Part shown: piece by piece, positions 9,379 through 17,270 of the stretch
How positions within the stretch are numbered: the first letter of the stretch is position 1
Layout of the letters: each line of letters starts with the position of its first letter
NCBI RefSeq assembly: GCF_006440775.1
Contig: NZ_VFTZ01000001.1
Span: forward strand, 1 to 64,000
Length of the DNA stretch: 64,000 nucleotides
Source of the DNA: Mesorhizobium sp. B2-7-2
Lineage (GTDB): Bacteria > Pseudomonadota > Alphaproteobacteria > Rhizobiales > Rhizobiaceae
Reading direction: 5' to 3'
Notes under the pieces: model-generated
The model's input: only the letters and a program-made list of their open reading frames with translations
Told to the model about the DNA's origin: nothing
Database searches by the model: none
Program-made: the position numbers and the translations under genes

Positions 9379-10227
9379 TTATGCCGCCTTGTCGCGGGAT
9401 GGGTTTTTATCGCCGGGCAGCCTGCGATCGAAATGCAATGGCCGCCCCCACCAGTGGGTGGTGAGCCCGATGACGAAGCGGCCGATCGGTCGCGGAAGCA
9501 GGCCGAGCACCTTCAACGGCAAGCTTATGTGGTGCGGGAACGTCACTTCGAAGCCGCCCTTCCGGATGCCGCGAGCCATGCGGCGCGACGCGCGATGCAC
9601 AGGCATGAGGCCCGGCATCGGCAGCTTGTTCTTTTCCGTCAGCGGCGTGTCGACGAAGCCTGGGTTGATGACCTGGATGCGGATGTTCATCTTGTCGAAA
9701 TCGTATTTCAGCGACTCCGCCAGGATGTTGATCGCGGCCTTGGTGCCGCCATAGGCCGCCGTGGTCGGCCAGCCGGAGTAAGCAGTGACCGATCCCACCA
9801 GAACGATATGGCCGCGTCCGCGCACGCGCATATACTCGACGACAGGCACCACGCCGTTGACGATGCCGAAATAGTTTACGGCGAAGGAGCGGTGGAAATC
9901 GCGCACAACCAGATTCTCGCCAGGGGTGGCGATGTAGTTGCCGGCGTTGAAGACCGCAAGCACGATGGGCCCCATCTGCTCCTCGATCGCGGCGGCCGTG
10001 CGCGCCATGCCCTGCTCGTCGGTGACGTCGCAGGGAAAAGATTTCACATGTCCGGACATTTGCGCCGTTTCGACGACCAGCGTGTCGGCCGGATCTTCCG
10101 GCAGAGAGGTCACCGCGACGGCATAGCCTTGATTGGCAAGATCCTTGGCCAACGCGCGACCAAGCCCGCTGCTGCCGCCCGTGATCCAGGCGACACCGTC
10201 CTTCGGATTGGCCAGGTAGAGTGTCAT
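9379..10227 (-). CDS. Short-chain dehydrogenase/reductase (SDR) family oxidoreductase
   Basis: An NAD(P)-dependent oxidoreductase of about 282 residues. It has the classical SDR cofactor motif TGGSSGLG (about residues 17-24), a NAG motif (FNAGNY, about 94), catalytic Ser in VGSVTAYS and the YGGTK (Y-x3-K) pair. The C-terminal extension contains hydrophobic and Trp/His-rich stretches (GLLPRPIGRFVIGLTTHWW), typical of membrane-associated SDRs acting on lipid-like substrates. The frame opens at 10401, but MTLYLANPKDGVAWITGG at 10227 starts just ahead of the Rossmann fold. The substrate is unknown. Confidence 0.82.
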   Translation of the reverse strand: MTLYLANPKDGVAWITGGSSGLGRALAKDLANQGYAVAVTSLPEDPADTLVVETAQMSGHVKSFPCDVTDEQGMARTAAAIEEQMGPIVLAVFNAGNYIATPGENLVVRDFHRSFAVNYFGIVNGVVPVVEYMRVRGRGHIVLVGSVTAYSGWPTTAAYGGTKAAINILAESLKYDFDKMNIRIQVINPGFVDTPLTEKNKLPMPGLMPVHRASRRMARGIRKGGFEVTFPHHISLPLKVLGLLPRPIGRFVIGLTTHWWGRPLHFDRRLPGDKNPSRDKAA

Positions 10228-10418
10228 GCGATGTCCTGCGAATGTTCGGGCTTGCTGTAGCGGCGAAGAAATCGAATGAAAAGAGCGCTTCTGCGCTTGG
10301 CGTTGAAATGATCGCAAGCATTGCAGCGTCCAGAATGCGACTGGACCAGACAAAATCTTACCTTGAAACCGGGGCGTCCGGTTTTTAGGGTCTCGCCGCA
10401 CACATAAAGGAATCCCGC

Positions 10419-11453
10419 ATGCCCCGTTCTGTGATCGAAGCGATCGGCAACACGCCCCTGATCCGGCTCAACAAGGCTTCGGAAGCGACCGGCTGTGAGA
10501 TCCTCGGCAAGGCCGAGTTCATGAATCCGGGGCAATCGGTAAAGGATCGGGCCGGCCTGTTCATCATCCGCGATGCCGAGCAGCGCGGCCTGCTCAAGCC
10601 CGGGGGGCTGATCGTCGAAGGCACTGCCGGCAATACCGGCATCGGTTTGACGCTGGTGGCCAAGGCGCTCGGCTACCGCACCGTCATCGTCATTCCCGAC
10701 ACGCAGAGCCAGGAGAAGAAGGACACGATCAAGATCTTGGGCGCGGAGCTCATCGAAGTGCCGGCGGTGCCCTACAAGAACGCCAACAATTACATAAAAC
10801 TGTCCGGCCGCCTTGCCGAGCAACTGGCGCGCTCGGAGCCGAACGGCGCGATCTGGGCCAACCAGTTCGACAATGTCGCCAACCGCGACGGCCATGTCCG
10901 CACGACTGCCCAGGAGATATGGGCTCAGACCGGCGGCAAGATCGATGGCTTCGTCTCGGCAGTGGGCTCCGGCGGCACGCTTGCGGGTGTCGCACTCGGG
11001 CTCAAGGGCAAGAGCAAGGACGTCAAGATCGCGCTCGCCGACCCGCTTGGAGCCGCGCTCTACAGTTTCTACACCAGCGGCGAGTTGAAATCCGACGGCA
11101 GCTCGATCACCGAAGGTATCGGCCAGGGCCGCATCACCGCCAATCTGGAAGACTTCACGCCGGATTTCTCCTACCAGGTCCCGGACGAGGAAGCGTTGCC
11201 CATCATCTTCGACCTGATCCAGGAAGAGGGGCTCTGCGTCGGCGGCTCGACCGGCATCAACATCGCCGGTGCCGTCCGGCTGGCGCGCGAGCTCGGACCC
11301 GGCCACACCATCGTGACGATCCTGGCCGACTACGGCACGCGCTACCAGGCCAAGCTCTTCAATCCGGAGTTCCTGCGCGGCAAGAACCTTCCGGTGCCGG
11401 GCTGGATGGAAGAAAAAGCCGATATTTCGGTGCCGTTCGAAAAGGTGGCATGA
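10419..11453 (+). CDS. cysK: Cysteine synthase (O-acetylserine sulfhydrylase) A
   Basis: PLP enzyme joining O-acetylserine and sulfide to form cysteine. The 344-residue protein has the start SVIEAIGNTPLIRLN, the PLP lysine in NPGQSVKDRAG (about residue 43), the substrate loop EGTAGNTGIG and the phosphate-binding GSGGTLAGV. It is the first gene of a tightly packed run with alaX, sseA and a GNAT gene. Its TGA stop overlaps the alaX start in ATGATGG. A short inverted repeat (aaaccgg/ccggttt, 10366-10384) lies 34 bases before the start and might be part of a control region. Confidence 0.93.
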   Translation: MPRSVIEAIGNTPLIRLNKASEATGCEILGKAEFMNPGQSVKDRAGLFIIRDAEQRGLLKPGGLIVEGTAGNTGIGLTLVAKALGYRTVIVIPDTQSQEKKDTIKILGAELIEVPAVPYKNANNYIKLSGRLAEQLARSEPNGAIWANQFDNVANRDGHVRTTAQEIWAQTGGKIDGFVSAVGSGGTLAGVALGLKGKSKDVKIALADPLGAALYSFYTSGELKSDGSSITEGIGQGRITANLEDFTPDFSYQVPDEEALPIIFDLIQEEGLCVGGSTGINIAGAVRLARELGPGHTIVTILADYGTRYQAKLFNPEFLRGKNLPVPGWMEEKADISVPFEKVA

Positions 11454-12196
11454 TGGCGTACAAAACCGAAGCGCAGTTTCGCGACGACGCCTATCAGAAG
11501 ACGGCGGAGGCCGTGGTCGTCGCGATCAACGATCGTGGCGGCATCCTTCTCGATCGTACAGTCTTTTATGCAACGTCCGGCGGGCAGCCGGGCGACACCG
11601 GGATATTAGAGCGCGCCGATGGCGACCGCATTGCGATCGCCGCCACCATCACCGGCGAGACCAAGGACGAGATCGTTCATGTGCCGGCACCGGAGCAGGC
11701 GCTGCCCGCGGTCGGCGAAAAGCTGAAGCTCCTGATCGACTGGGAGCGGCGGCACCTCCTGATGCGCATGCACTCCGCCTGTCACCTGCTGACTGTCGTT
11801 TGCCCTTTCCCAATCACCGGGGCAGCGGTCGCAGAAGACGACAGCCGCGTCGACTTCGACATTCCCGACGCCGGCTTCACGAAGGAGGATGTGACGGCGA
11901 GGCTGATGGAGCTGGTGCGCGCCGACCATCCGATCTTCACCCGGCTGATCACCGACGAGGAACTCGCCGCCAATCCCGGCCTGGTCAAATCGAAGAACGT
12001 TCGCCCGCCGGTCGGCACCGGCAAGATCCGCCTGGTCTGCATCGGCGAGAGCGGCTCGATCGACAGCCAGCCATGCGGCGGAACGCATGTGAGGTCTACC
12101 GGCGAGGTCGGCGAGATTCATATCGGCAAGATCGAGAAGAAAGGCCGCGAGAACCGGCGCTTCCGCATCCGATTCGGACCGATGCCGGCGAACTGA
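11453..12196 (+). CDS. Alanyl-tRNA editing protein (AlaX type)
   Basis: Free-standing editing-domain homologue that hydrolyses Ser- or Gly-mischarged tRNA-Ala. The protein is about 247 residues. It carries the zinc-binding motifs of the AlaRS editing domain: HSACH (H-x3-H, about residue 105) and CGGTH (about 207), preceded by the AlaRS-like segment FYATSGGQPGDTG. No aminoacylation domain is present. Start ATG 11453 (or 11450) overlaps the cysK stop, so translation is probably coupled. Placing it beside cysteine biosynthesis may reflect control of amino-acid mischarging; this is inference. Confidence 0.88.
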   Translation: MAYKTEAQFRDDAYQKTAEAVVVAINDRGGILLDRTVFYATSGGQPGDTGILERADGDRIAIAATITGETKDEIVHVPAPEQALPAVGEKLKLLIDWERRHLLMRMHSACHLLTVVCPFPITGAAVAEDDSRVDFDIPDAGFTKEDVTARLMELVRADHPIFTRLITDEELAANPGLVKSKNVRPPVGTGKIRLVCIGESGSIDSQPCGGTHVRSTGEVGEIHIGKIEKKGRENRRFRIRFGPMPAN

Positions 12197-12226
12197 CGTT
12201 AAAGCTAGGCGGGGCAGGAGAATAAA

Positions 12227-13078
12227 ATGGCGCAGGACAGTCCCTTCATCGTCGACGCCGATTGGCTGGAAAAGCGACTTGGCGAGCCGGGTCTCACCAT
12301 TGTCGACGCTTCGTGGTATCTGCCGGCGCAAAAGCGCGACGCCCGTGCCGAATACGATGCCGCTCATATTCCGGGTGCTCGCTTCCTCGACCAGGATGCG
12401 GTGTCCGATCCGGATTCGAAACTGCCGCACACATTGGCATCGCCGCAGCATTTCGCCCAATATGTCGGCGCCATGGGCGTTTCGGCTGACGACACTATCG
12501 TCGTCTATGACGGGCCCGGCCTGTTCTCGGCGCCGCGCGCCTGGTGGATGTTCCGCGTCATGGGCGTCTTCCAGGTCTACATTCTCAATGGCGGATTTGA
12601 CCGCTGGAAGGCCGAGGGGCGACCAGTGACGGCCGAGCCGACAAAGATCGCGCCGAGTGTCTTTTATGCCGATTTCGATGCCAGCCGGGTTGTCGGACTC
12701 GACGAGATGCGCAGGATCGTCGGCAGCCATGAGAGCCAGATCGCCGACGCGCGTTCGGCCGGCCGCTTTGCCGGAACCGATCCGGAGCCGCGTGCGGGCG
12801 TCCGTTCGGGCCATATGCCTGGCGCGCATAACGTTCCGATCACGGCGCTTGCCGAGAATGGCGAGCTGCTGCCCAAGGACCGCTTGCGCAAGGCGATCGA
12901 GGATGCGGGCATCGACCTGTCGAAACCGGTCGTGACGTCGTGCGGCTCGGGCATCACGGCGGCGGCGATCACGCTGGCGCTCGAGACGCTCGGCCACACC
13001 GACAACCGGCTTTACGACGGGTCCTGGACCGAGTGGGGCGGTCTCAGCGACACACCGGTGGTGACGGGGAAAGAATGA
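12227..13078 (+). CDS. sseA: 3-mercaptopyruvate / thiosulfate sulfurtransferase
   Basis: Transfers sulfur from 3-mercaptopyruvate or thiosulfate to a thiol or cyanide acceptor. The 283-residue protein has two rhodanese domains (about 8-130 and 160-275). The first is inactive-type. The second carries the catalytic loop CGSGITA, the CGSG(I/V)TA signature of mercaptopyruvate sulfurtransferases. It starts 30 bases after alaX with AGGAG nearby, and its TGA stop overlaps the next start. With cysK upstream, the run links cysteine formation with sulfur transfer from a cysteine-derived product. Confidence 0.9.
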   Translation: MAQDSPFIVDADWLEKRLGEPGLTIVDASWYLPAQKRDARAEYDAAHIPGARFLDQDAVSDPDSKLPHTLASPQHFAQYVGAMGVSADDTIVVYDGPGLFSAPRAWWMFRVMGVFQVYILNGGFDRWKAEGRPVTAEPTKIAPSVFYADFDASRVVGLDEMRRIVGSHESQIADARSAGRFAGTDPEPRAGVRSGHMPGAHNVPITALAENGELLPKDRLRKAIEDAGIDLSKPVVTSCGSGITAAAITLALETLGHTDNRLYDGSWTEWGGLSDTPVVTGKE

Positions 13079-13641
13079 TGGAAAACGGCGCGCCGCAGGA
13101 TATCGAAGTGACGGTCACATTCCTGGAGATGCACGCGGCTCCGGCGGTTTCGCCGCCGATCCCTTACAATCGCCAGATCGCGCTGCTGAAGACGAAAGAT
13201 ATCCCGCTTCATTTCTACCGCTATCTGATGGATCGCGTCGGGCGCAAATGGCATTGGGTCAATGTGCTGAGGCTCAGCGACGAGGAGCTTGCCGCCAGCT
13301 TGCACCGCGAGGACCGAGACATCCGCGTGCTCTATCTCGACGGCGCGCCCGCCGGCTTCTTCGACCTCAAGCCGCATCTGCCGGACGAGGTGGAGCTCGC
13401 CTATTTCGGCATGATGGAGCATGCGCATGGTCAAGGCATCGGCCGCTGGTTCCTTGGCGCCGCGATCTCGGCGGCCTGGGCGCATGGGCCAAGGCGCGTC
13501 ACCGTGCAGACCTGCACGCTCGACCATCCGGCAGCTCTGCCGCTTTATCAGAAGCTGGGCTTCACGCCGGTGGCGCAGAAGAGAGAGGTCGTGCATCCGC
13601 TGACCTTCGCCGAGCGCTCGGCCAGCGTCATGCGAGACTAG
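13078..13641 (+). CDS. GNAT family N-acetyltransferase
   Basis: An acetyltransferase of about 187 residues. The acetyl-CoA-binding motif A is recognisable as HAHGQGIGRWFLGAAI (Q/R-x-x-G-x-G/A core), followed by HPAALPLYQKLGF, the standard GNAT C-terminal helix and strand. The substrate is unknown. The start overlaps the sseA stop (ATGATGG; 13075 or 13078), indicating coupling. The stop codon TAG (13639-13641) is part of an intergenic repeat, so the current C terminus may have been set by insertion of that repeat. Confidence 0.85.
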   Translation: MENGAPQDIEVTVTFLEMHAAPAVSPPIPYNRQIALLKTKDIPLHFYRYLMDRVGRKWHWVNVLRLSDEELAASLHREDRDIRVLYLDGAPAGFFDLKPHLPDEVELAYFGMMEHAHGQGIGRWFLGAAISAAWAHGPRRVTVQTCTLDHPAALPLYQKLGFTPVAQKREVVHPLTFAERSASVMRD

Positions 13642-13692
13642 AGCAATTCCAGGACTGGTGAGAAACGGTTCCGCCAGTCAGGAATCGGGTGG
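13639..13692. repeat. Palindromic intergenic repeat, family 2, diverged copy
   Basis: Begins TAGAGCAATTCCAGG and ends near GGAATCGGG, forming an imperfect hairpin (ATTCC/GGAAT and ACTGG/CCAGT arms). It matches the first half of the longer copy at 63750-63854, which shares TAGAGCAATTCCAG, GTG, CGGTT and GGAAT in the same order. The first three bases are the stop codon of the GNAT gene. Confidence 0.65.
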
Positions 13693-13744
13693 GAGGCATT
13701 GTCGCCACGGCATAATTTCCGGAGATCGACACCGGAGATCTGCC

Positions 13745-14212
13745 ATGAGCATCCAGTTCAAAGCCTTGCCGACCGAAGCCGTGCGCGCCTTGCAGCGGGG
13801 TGGGCCCGATGCCTACGGCCGCACCCCGGAGCACCGCATTTCCGACGGCGACGGCGTGCCATGCAGGCATTGCCTCAGGAATGTCGCCGAAGGTGACGGC
13901 TATCTGATCGTTGCCTACCGGCCGTTTCCGGAACTGCAGCCCTATGCCGAAACCGGCCCGATCTTCCTACATGCCGAGGAATGCGAGCGCGCAGCCGAAG
14001 GGGATGCGCTGCCGGAGATGCTCGAAAGCAGCGACTATATCGTCAGGGGTTACGGCAGGGACGATCGCATCGTTTATGGCAGCGGCGCCGTCACGCCGAC
14101 CGGCGAGATTGCCGCCCGCGCGCGGACGCTGTTTGGGCGCGACGACATCGCCTACATCCATGTCCGCTCGGCCCGCAACAATTGCTATCAATGCCGCATC
14201 GAGCGGGCATGA
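13745..14212 (+). CDS. DUF1203 domain-containing protein
   Basis: A 155-residue protein that I recognise as the DUF1203 family, function unknown. Landmarks are the start MSIQFKALPTEAVRALQ, CRHCLRNVAEGDGYLIVAYRPF near residue 40, a central GPIFLHAEEC and the C-terminal YIHVRSARNNCYQCRIER. Several cysteines and histidines recur in the family and could bind metal, but no catalytic role is established. ATG 13745 follows GGAGATC in the proper window. It stands alone between the repeat at 13639-13692 and the terminator-containing gap downstream. Confidence 0.85.
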   Translation: MSIQFKALPTEAVRALQRGGPDAYGRTPEHRISDGDGVPCRHCLRNVAEGDGYLIVAYRPFPELQPYAETGPIFLHAEECERAAEGDALPEMLESSDYIVRGYGRDDRIVYGSGAVTPTGEIAARARTLFGRDDIAYIHVRSARNNCYQCRIERA

Positions 14213-14215
14213 GCC

Positions 14216-14246
14216 AAAAAAGAAGCCCGCCGATGGTCGGGCGGGC
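14216..14246 (-). terminator. Hairpin with minus-strand T-run
   Basis: The inverted repeat GCCCGCC (14225-14231) / GGCGGGC (14240-14246) is followed, on the minus strand, by TTCTTTTTTGG. That is the form of an intrinsic terminator for minus-strand RNA, although no minus-strand gene is recognised between here and the ald terminator at 14588-14618. It lies four bases past the DUF1203 stop and may only protect the 3' end of that plus-strand transcript. Confidence 0.45.
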
Positions 14247-14524
14247 CGTTGGAGGGTCTGACAGAAGCTGTCGGGCCAGTGCCGTTCGGGCCGGACTTGT
14301 CCGACCCGGCAAGCAACTCAGGCCGCCAGTAACGGTCCGTCTCTAGACATCTTTCTCGTCGAGCGAATGTGAAGCATTTCACACAAGACCGCATAATGGC
14401 GGAAGAGCGAAAAGAGGCGCGTTTTCAAGACCGTCGTATTCTCGTCGTACTGCTGCGCTAAAAAGCAGTGGTTGCGATGTGTCGACCGCGGATGGACCGG
14501 CGGCAGATCGTGACAGTCGAGGAA
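14247..14524. ncRNA. Possible small-RNA region between three hairpins
   Basis: The gap of about 430 bases between DUF1203 and ald has no supported protein gene. It is bounded by a minus-strand terminator-like hairpin on the left and a strong plus-strand terminator at 14525-14549 on the right. It contains the inverted repeat GTGAA-GCAT-TTCAC near 14379-14392. The plus-strand terminator lies over 300 bases beyond the last plus-strand gene, which is why an independent transcript is considered. Exact ends and strand are unknown, and no known RNA family was recognised. Confidence 0.3.
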
Positions 14525-14549
14525 GCGGGGCTTTTTGCTCCGCTTTTTT
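14525..14549 (+). terminator. Intrinsic terminator, plus strand
   Basis: A 7-bp stem GCGGGGC/GCTCCGC with a TTTTT loop (one G-U pair) is followed directly by six Ts. The downstream gene is on the opposite strand, so it ends either a long 3' extension of the DUF1203 message or an unannotated RNA. Confidence 0.75.
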
Positions 14550-14587
14550 GTTGCCAAAATTTTCGACGGAAGCGCAGTTTCCGCGCA

Positions 14588-14618
14588 AGAAAAAGCCCGC
14601 CGGAATGACCCGGCGGGC
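14588..14618 (-). terminator. Intrinsic terminator of ald
   Basis: On the minus strand a 9-bp perfect stem GCCCGCCGG/CCGGCGGGC (14595-14618) with a short loop is followed by TTTTTC. It lies 26 bases downstream of the ald stop. Confidence 0.9.
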
Positions 14619-14643
14619 GACTGAAGGAAATCGTTGCGGATTA

Positions 14644-15759
14644 TCAGGCGGCAAGGACCGCCTTCGGTTCGACCATTTCGTAGCCGAGCGCCTCGGCGAC
14701 GGCGCGGTTGGTGATCTTGCCCTTGTGGACATTGAGGCCGTTGCGCAAATGGTGGTCGTCGACCAGCGCCTTGAGGCCCTTGTCGGCGAGCTGCAGGCCA
14801 TAGTGCAGCGTCGCGTTGTTGAGCGCGTGCGCCGAAGTGACCGGCACGGCGCCAGGCATGTTTGCGACGCAATAGTGGATCACGCCGTCGACCTCATAGG
14901 TCGGATCGGCGTGCGTCGTGGCATGCGAGGTCTCGAAGCAACCGCCCTGATCGATCGCGACGTCGACCAGCACCGAGCCCTTCTTCATGCCGGAAAGCAT
15001 TTCGCGGGTGACGAGCTTGGGCGCGGCGGCGCCCGGGATCAGCACGGCGCCGATGACGACATCGGCCGAGAAGCATTCTTCCTCCAGCGCTTCGACGGTC
15101 GAGTAGCGTGTATGGACGCGGCCGCCGAAGATGTCGTCGAGCTGGCGAAGACGCGGGATCGAGCGGTCGATGATGGTGACGTCGGCGCCGAGGCCGACAG
15201 CCATCTTGGCTGCATGCAGGCCGACGACGCCGCCGCCGAGCACGGTGACCTTGCCGGGCAGCACGCCGGGCACACCGCCGAGCAGCACGCCGCGGCCGCC
15301 ATTGGCCTTCTGCAGCGCAGTCGCGCCGGCCTGGATCGACAGGCGGCCGGCGACTTCCGACATCGGCGCGAGCAGCGGCAGGCCGCCGCGGTCGTCGGTC
15401 ACGGTCTCATAGGCAATCGCGGTGACGCCCGAGCCAAGAAGACCCTTGGTCTGCTCCGGATCCGGAGCCAAATGGAGATAGGTGTAGAGAATCTGGCCGT
15501 CGCGCAGCTGCACCCATTCGTTGGGCTGCGGCTCCTTGACCTTGACGATCATGTCCGACTTGGCGAACACGTCGGCGGCCGTCTTGGCGATGGTGGCGCC
15601 GGCGGCGCGATAGGCGTTGTCGTCGGCGCCGATGCCGGCGCCAGCACCGGTCTCGACCAGCACTTCATGGCCATGCGCGACATATTCGCGGACCGAGCCC
15701 GGCGTCAGGCCGACGCGATATTCGTGGTTCTTGATTTCCTTGGGGCAGCCGACACGCAT
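14644..15759 (-). CDS. ald: Alanine dehydrogenase
   Basis: NAD-dependent interconversion of L-alanine with pyruvate and ammonia. The 371-residue protein is full length. It starts [20 protein letters not shown], has Lys in VKVKEPQ (about residue 74), His in YTYLHLAPD (about 95), the NAD motif [14 protein letters not shown] (about 172) and the DVAIDQGGC segment. A strong terminator follows. A divergent Lrp-type regulator starts 208 bases upstream, the usual arrangement for alanine-responsive control. In rhizobia the enzyme matters for alanine use and, in bacteroids, alanine release. Confidence 0.95.
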   Translation of the reverse strand: MRVGCPKEIKNHEYRVGLTPGSVREYVAHGHEVLVETGAGAGIGADDNAYRAAGATIAKTAADVFAKSDMIVKVKEPQPNEWVQLRDGQILYTYLHLAPDPEQTKGLLGSGVTAIAYETVTDDRGGLPLLAPMSEVAGRLSIQAGATALQKANGGRGVLLGGVPGVLPGKVTVLGGGVVGLHAAKMAVGLGADVTIIDRSIPRLRQLDDIFGGRVHTRYSTVEALEEECFSADVVIGAVLIPGAAAPKLVTREMLSGMKKGSVLVDVAIDQGGCFETSHATTHADPTYEVDGVIHYCVANMPGAVPVTSAHALNNATLHYGLQLADKGLKALVDDHHLRNGLNVHKGKITNRAVAEALGYEMVEPKAVLAA

Positions 15760-15967
15760 CTTTCTTCTCCCTGTCCGCGCCCTTCAAGGGGCGCTCTCAC
15801 TGTCGCTCGTGCATGTCACCGGGTCGAAAATATGCGGAGGGTGGACACGCAGTAACCGCAGTCAACCACGAATCGTTCCGTATGTGTTTGCGAATGCACT
15901 TGCGGCAATGGTCGCTCTTCGATAATCGTTGCGCAAAACGACTTGAAATTCGCAGGAACCACGAAAA

Positions 15968-16441
15968 ATGCGGCTCGACAGGATTGATATCGCCATTCTG
16001 GAGACTTTGCAGAAGGATGGCCGGATCCCCAATGCGGCGCTCGCGGAGAAGGTCGGCCTTTCCCAATCGGCCTGTTCGCGCCGGCTCGACAATCTGGAGA
16101 AGTCCGGAACCATCCGCGGCTACCACGCGCGGCTGTCCAATTCCGCGCTCGGCCACCAGATGACGGCGATCGTGCACATATCGCTGTCGGGGCAATTCGA
16201 AAAGACGCTGTCGGATTTCGAGGCGGCGATCAAGCGCTGCCCGAACGTGCTCTCCTGCCATCTGATGTCGGGCGAATACGACTACATCCTGCGCATCGCG
16301 GCGAAGGATCTCGTCGACTATGAGCGTATCCACAAGGAATGGCTGTCGGCCATGCCGCACGTGACCAAGATCAACTCGTCCTTTGCGCTGCGCGAGATCG
16401 TCGATCGTACGGCGGTCGGGCTGCGGCCTGAGATGGCTTAA
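15968..16441 (+). CDS. Lrp/AsnC family transcriptional regulator (probable regulator of ald)
   Basis: A 157-residue feast/famine regulator. The N-terminal winged HTH (RIDIAILETLQKDGRI then LAEKVGLSQSACSRRLDNLE, about residues 4-50) is followed by an AsnC_trans_reg/RAM ligand domain (about 65-150) with the hallmark SGEYDYILRI. Divergent orientation from ald and the 208-base shared control region suggest it senses alanine and controls ald, as AldR/Lrp proteins do elsewhere. Its 3' end overlaps the convergent cyclo-ligase gene by four bases. Confidence 0.9.
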   Translation: MRLDRIDIAILETLQKDGRIPNAALAEKVGLSQSACSRRLDNLEKSGTIRGYHARLSNSALGHQMTAIVHISLSGQFEKTLSDFEAAIKRCPNVLSCHLMSGEYDYILRIAAKDLVDYERIHKEWLSAMPHVTKINSSFALREIVDRTAVGLRPEMA

Positions 16442-17097
16442 ACCGCTGCGGCTTCGGTCACCACAGTAGTCATTGGGATATCGTGCGGCTGCGGGTAGAT
16501 GGTCGGAATGCGCTGCAATTCGTAGCCGACGCCGATGACCAGCGGCCTGAACGGCATTGCGGCAAGCGTGCGATCGTAAAAGCCGCCGCCATAACCCAGC
16601 CGATAGTTACCTGGATCGATGCCGACGATCGGCGAGATCACGATGTCGGGCAGCACCGGGTCGCCCTCGGCCGGGATCGGAATGTTCCACACGCCCTTTT
16701 CCAGCCGGTCGCCCTGTTTGTAGGCGCGAAACACCAGCGGCTGCCCCTTCTCGATGACGACGGGCAGCGCGGTGCGCCCACCGCGATCGTTGATCGAGGC
16801 CATCCAGCCACGCAGATCCGGCTCGCCGCGAAATGGCCAGTAGAGGCTGACCATCCGGCCGGCTATGTCGCCGATCAGCGCGTCGAGGCCTTTCGCGATG
16901 CGTGCCGACATGGCGGCGCGCGCATCGGCTGAAACGGCGAGGCGCCCGGTGATGAGTCGCTCACGCTCGGCCTTGCGCCATCGCCGAACATCCGTCCAGT
17001 CGGAGAGCGGCTCCCGGTATTCCGGGTCGAGTTCGTGCATGAAGCAGGGCGGTGAGGCGTATTGGGCCGGGCCTTCGTCGTCGTGTTTGTCAGCCAT
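16438..17097 (-). CDS. 5-formyltetrahydrofolate cyclo-ligase
   Basis: ATP-dependent conversion of 5-formyl-THF to 5,10-methenyl-THF in folate one-carbon metabolism. The 219-residue protein contains the family motif RLGYGGGFYDRTLA (phosphate/ATP site) near 160-175 and the WPFRGEPDL substrate segment near 88. The first 35 or so residues form an extension ahead of the usual start (ADWTDVRRWRKAERERL-like region), common in rhizobial homologues. Convergent, and overlapping the Lrp gene by four bases. Confidence 0.88.
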   Translation of the reverse strand: MADKHDDEGPAQYASPPCFMHELDPEYREPLSDWTDVRRWRKAERERLITGRLAVSADARAAMSARIAKGLDALIGDIAGRMVSLYWPFRGEPDLRGWMASINDRGGRTALPVVIEKGQPLVFRAYKQGDRLEKGVWNIPIPAEGDPVLPDIVISPIVGIDPGNYRLGYGGGFYDRTLAAMPFRPLVIGVGYELQRIPTIYPQPHDIPMTTVVTEAAAV

Positions 17098-17270
17098 GCT
17101 TGGCTCCCGTCGTTTTGTTTCACGCTATACTCGCGCCTGTGCGACCGCATGTGCATTCACGACGCCGCACGACGACTCCCGGGCATGACCGTTGCCATGC
17201 GCAATATTGTTGCAGTGCACAAAAATACTTACATCATCAGTAGGATTGCACTTTGGCGAGGTGGAATGAA

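Noticed and set aside
8422..10260. 612-codon plus-strand open frame antisense to the hydrolase and SDR genes
   Set aside because: High-GC codon shadow: it covers two well-recognised minus-strand genes, has Arg/His/Asp-rich low-complexity content and no recognisable domain.
14479..15855. 458-codon plus-strand frame antisense to ald
   Set aside because: Shadow of a clear alanine dehydrogenase gene; it also contains the plus-strand terminator hairpin near its start.
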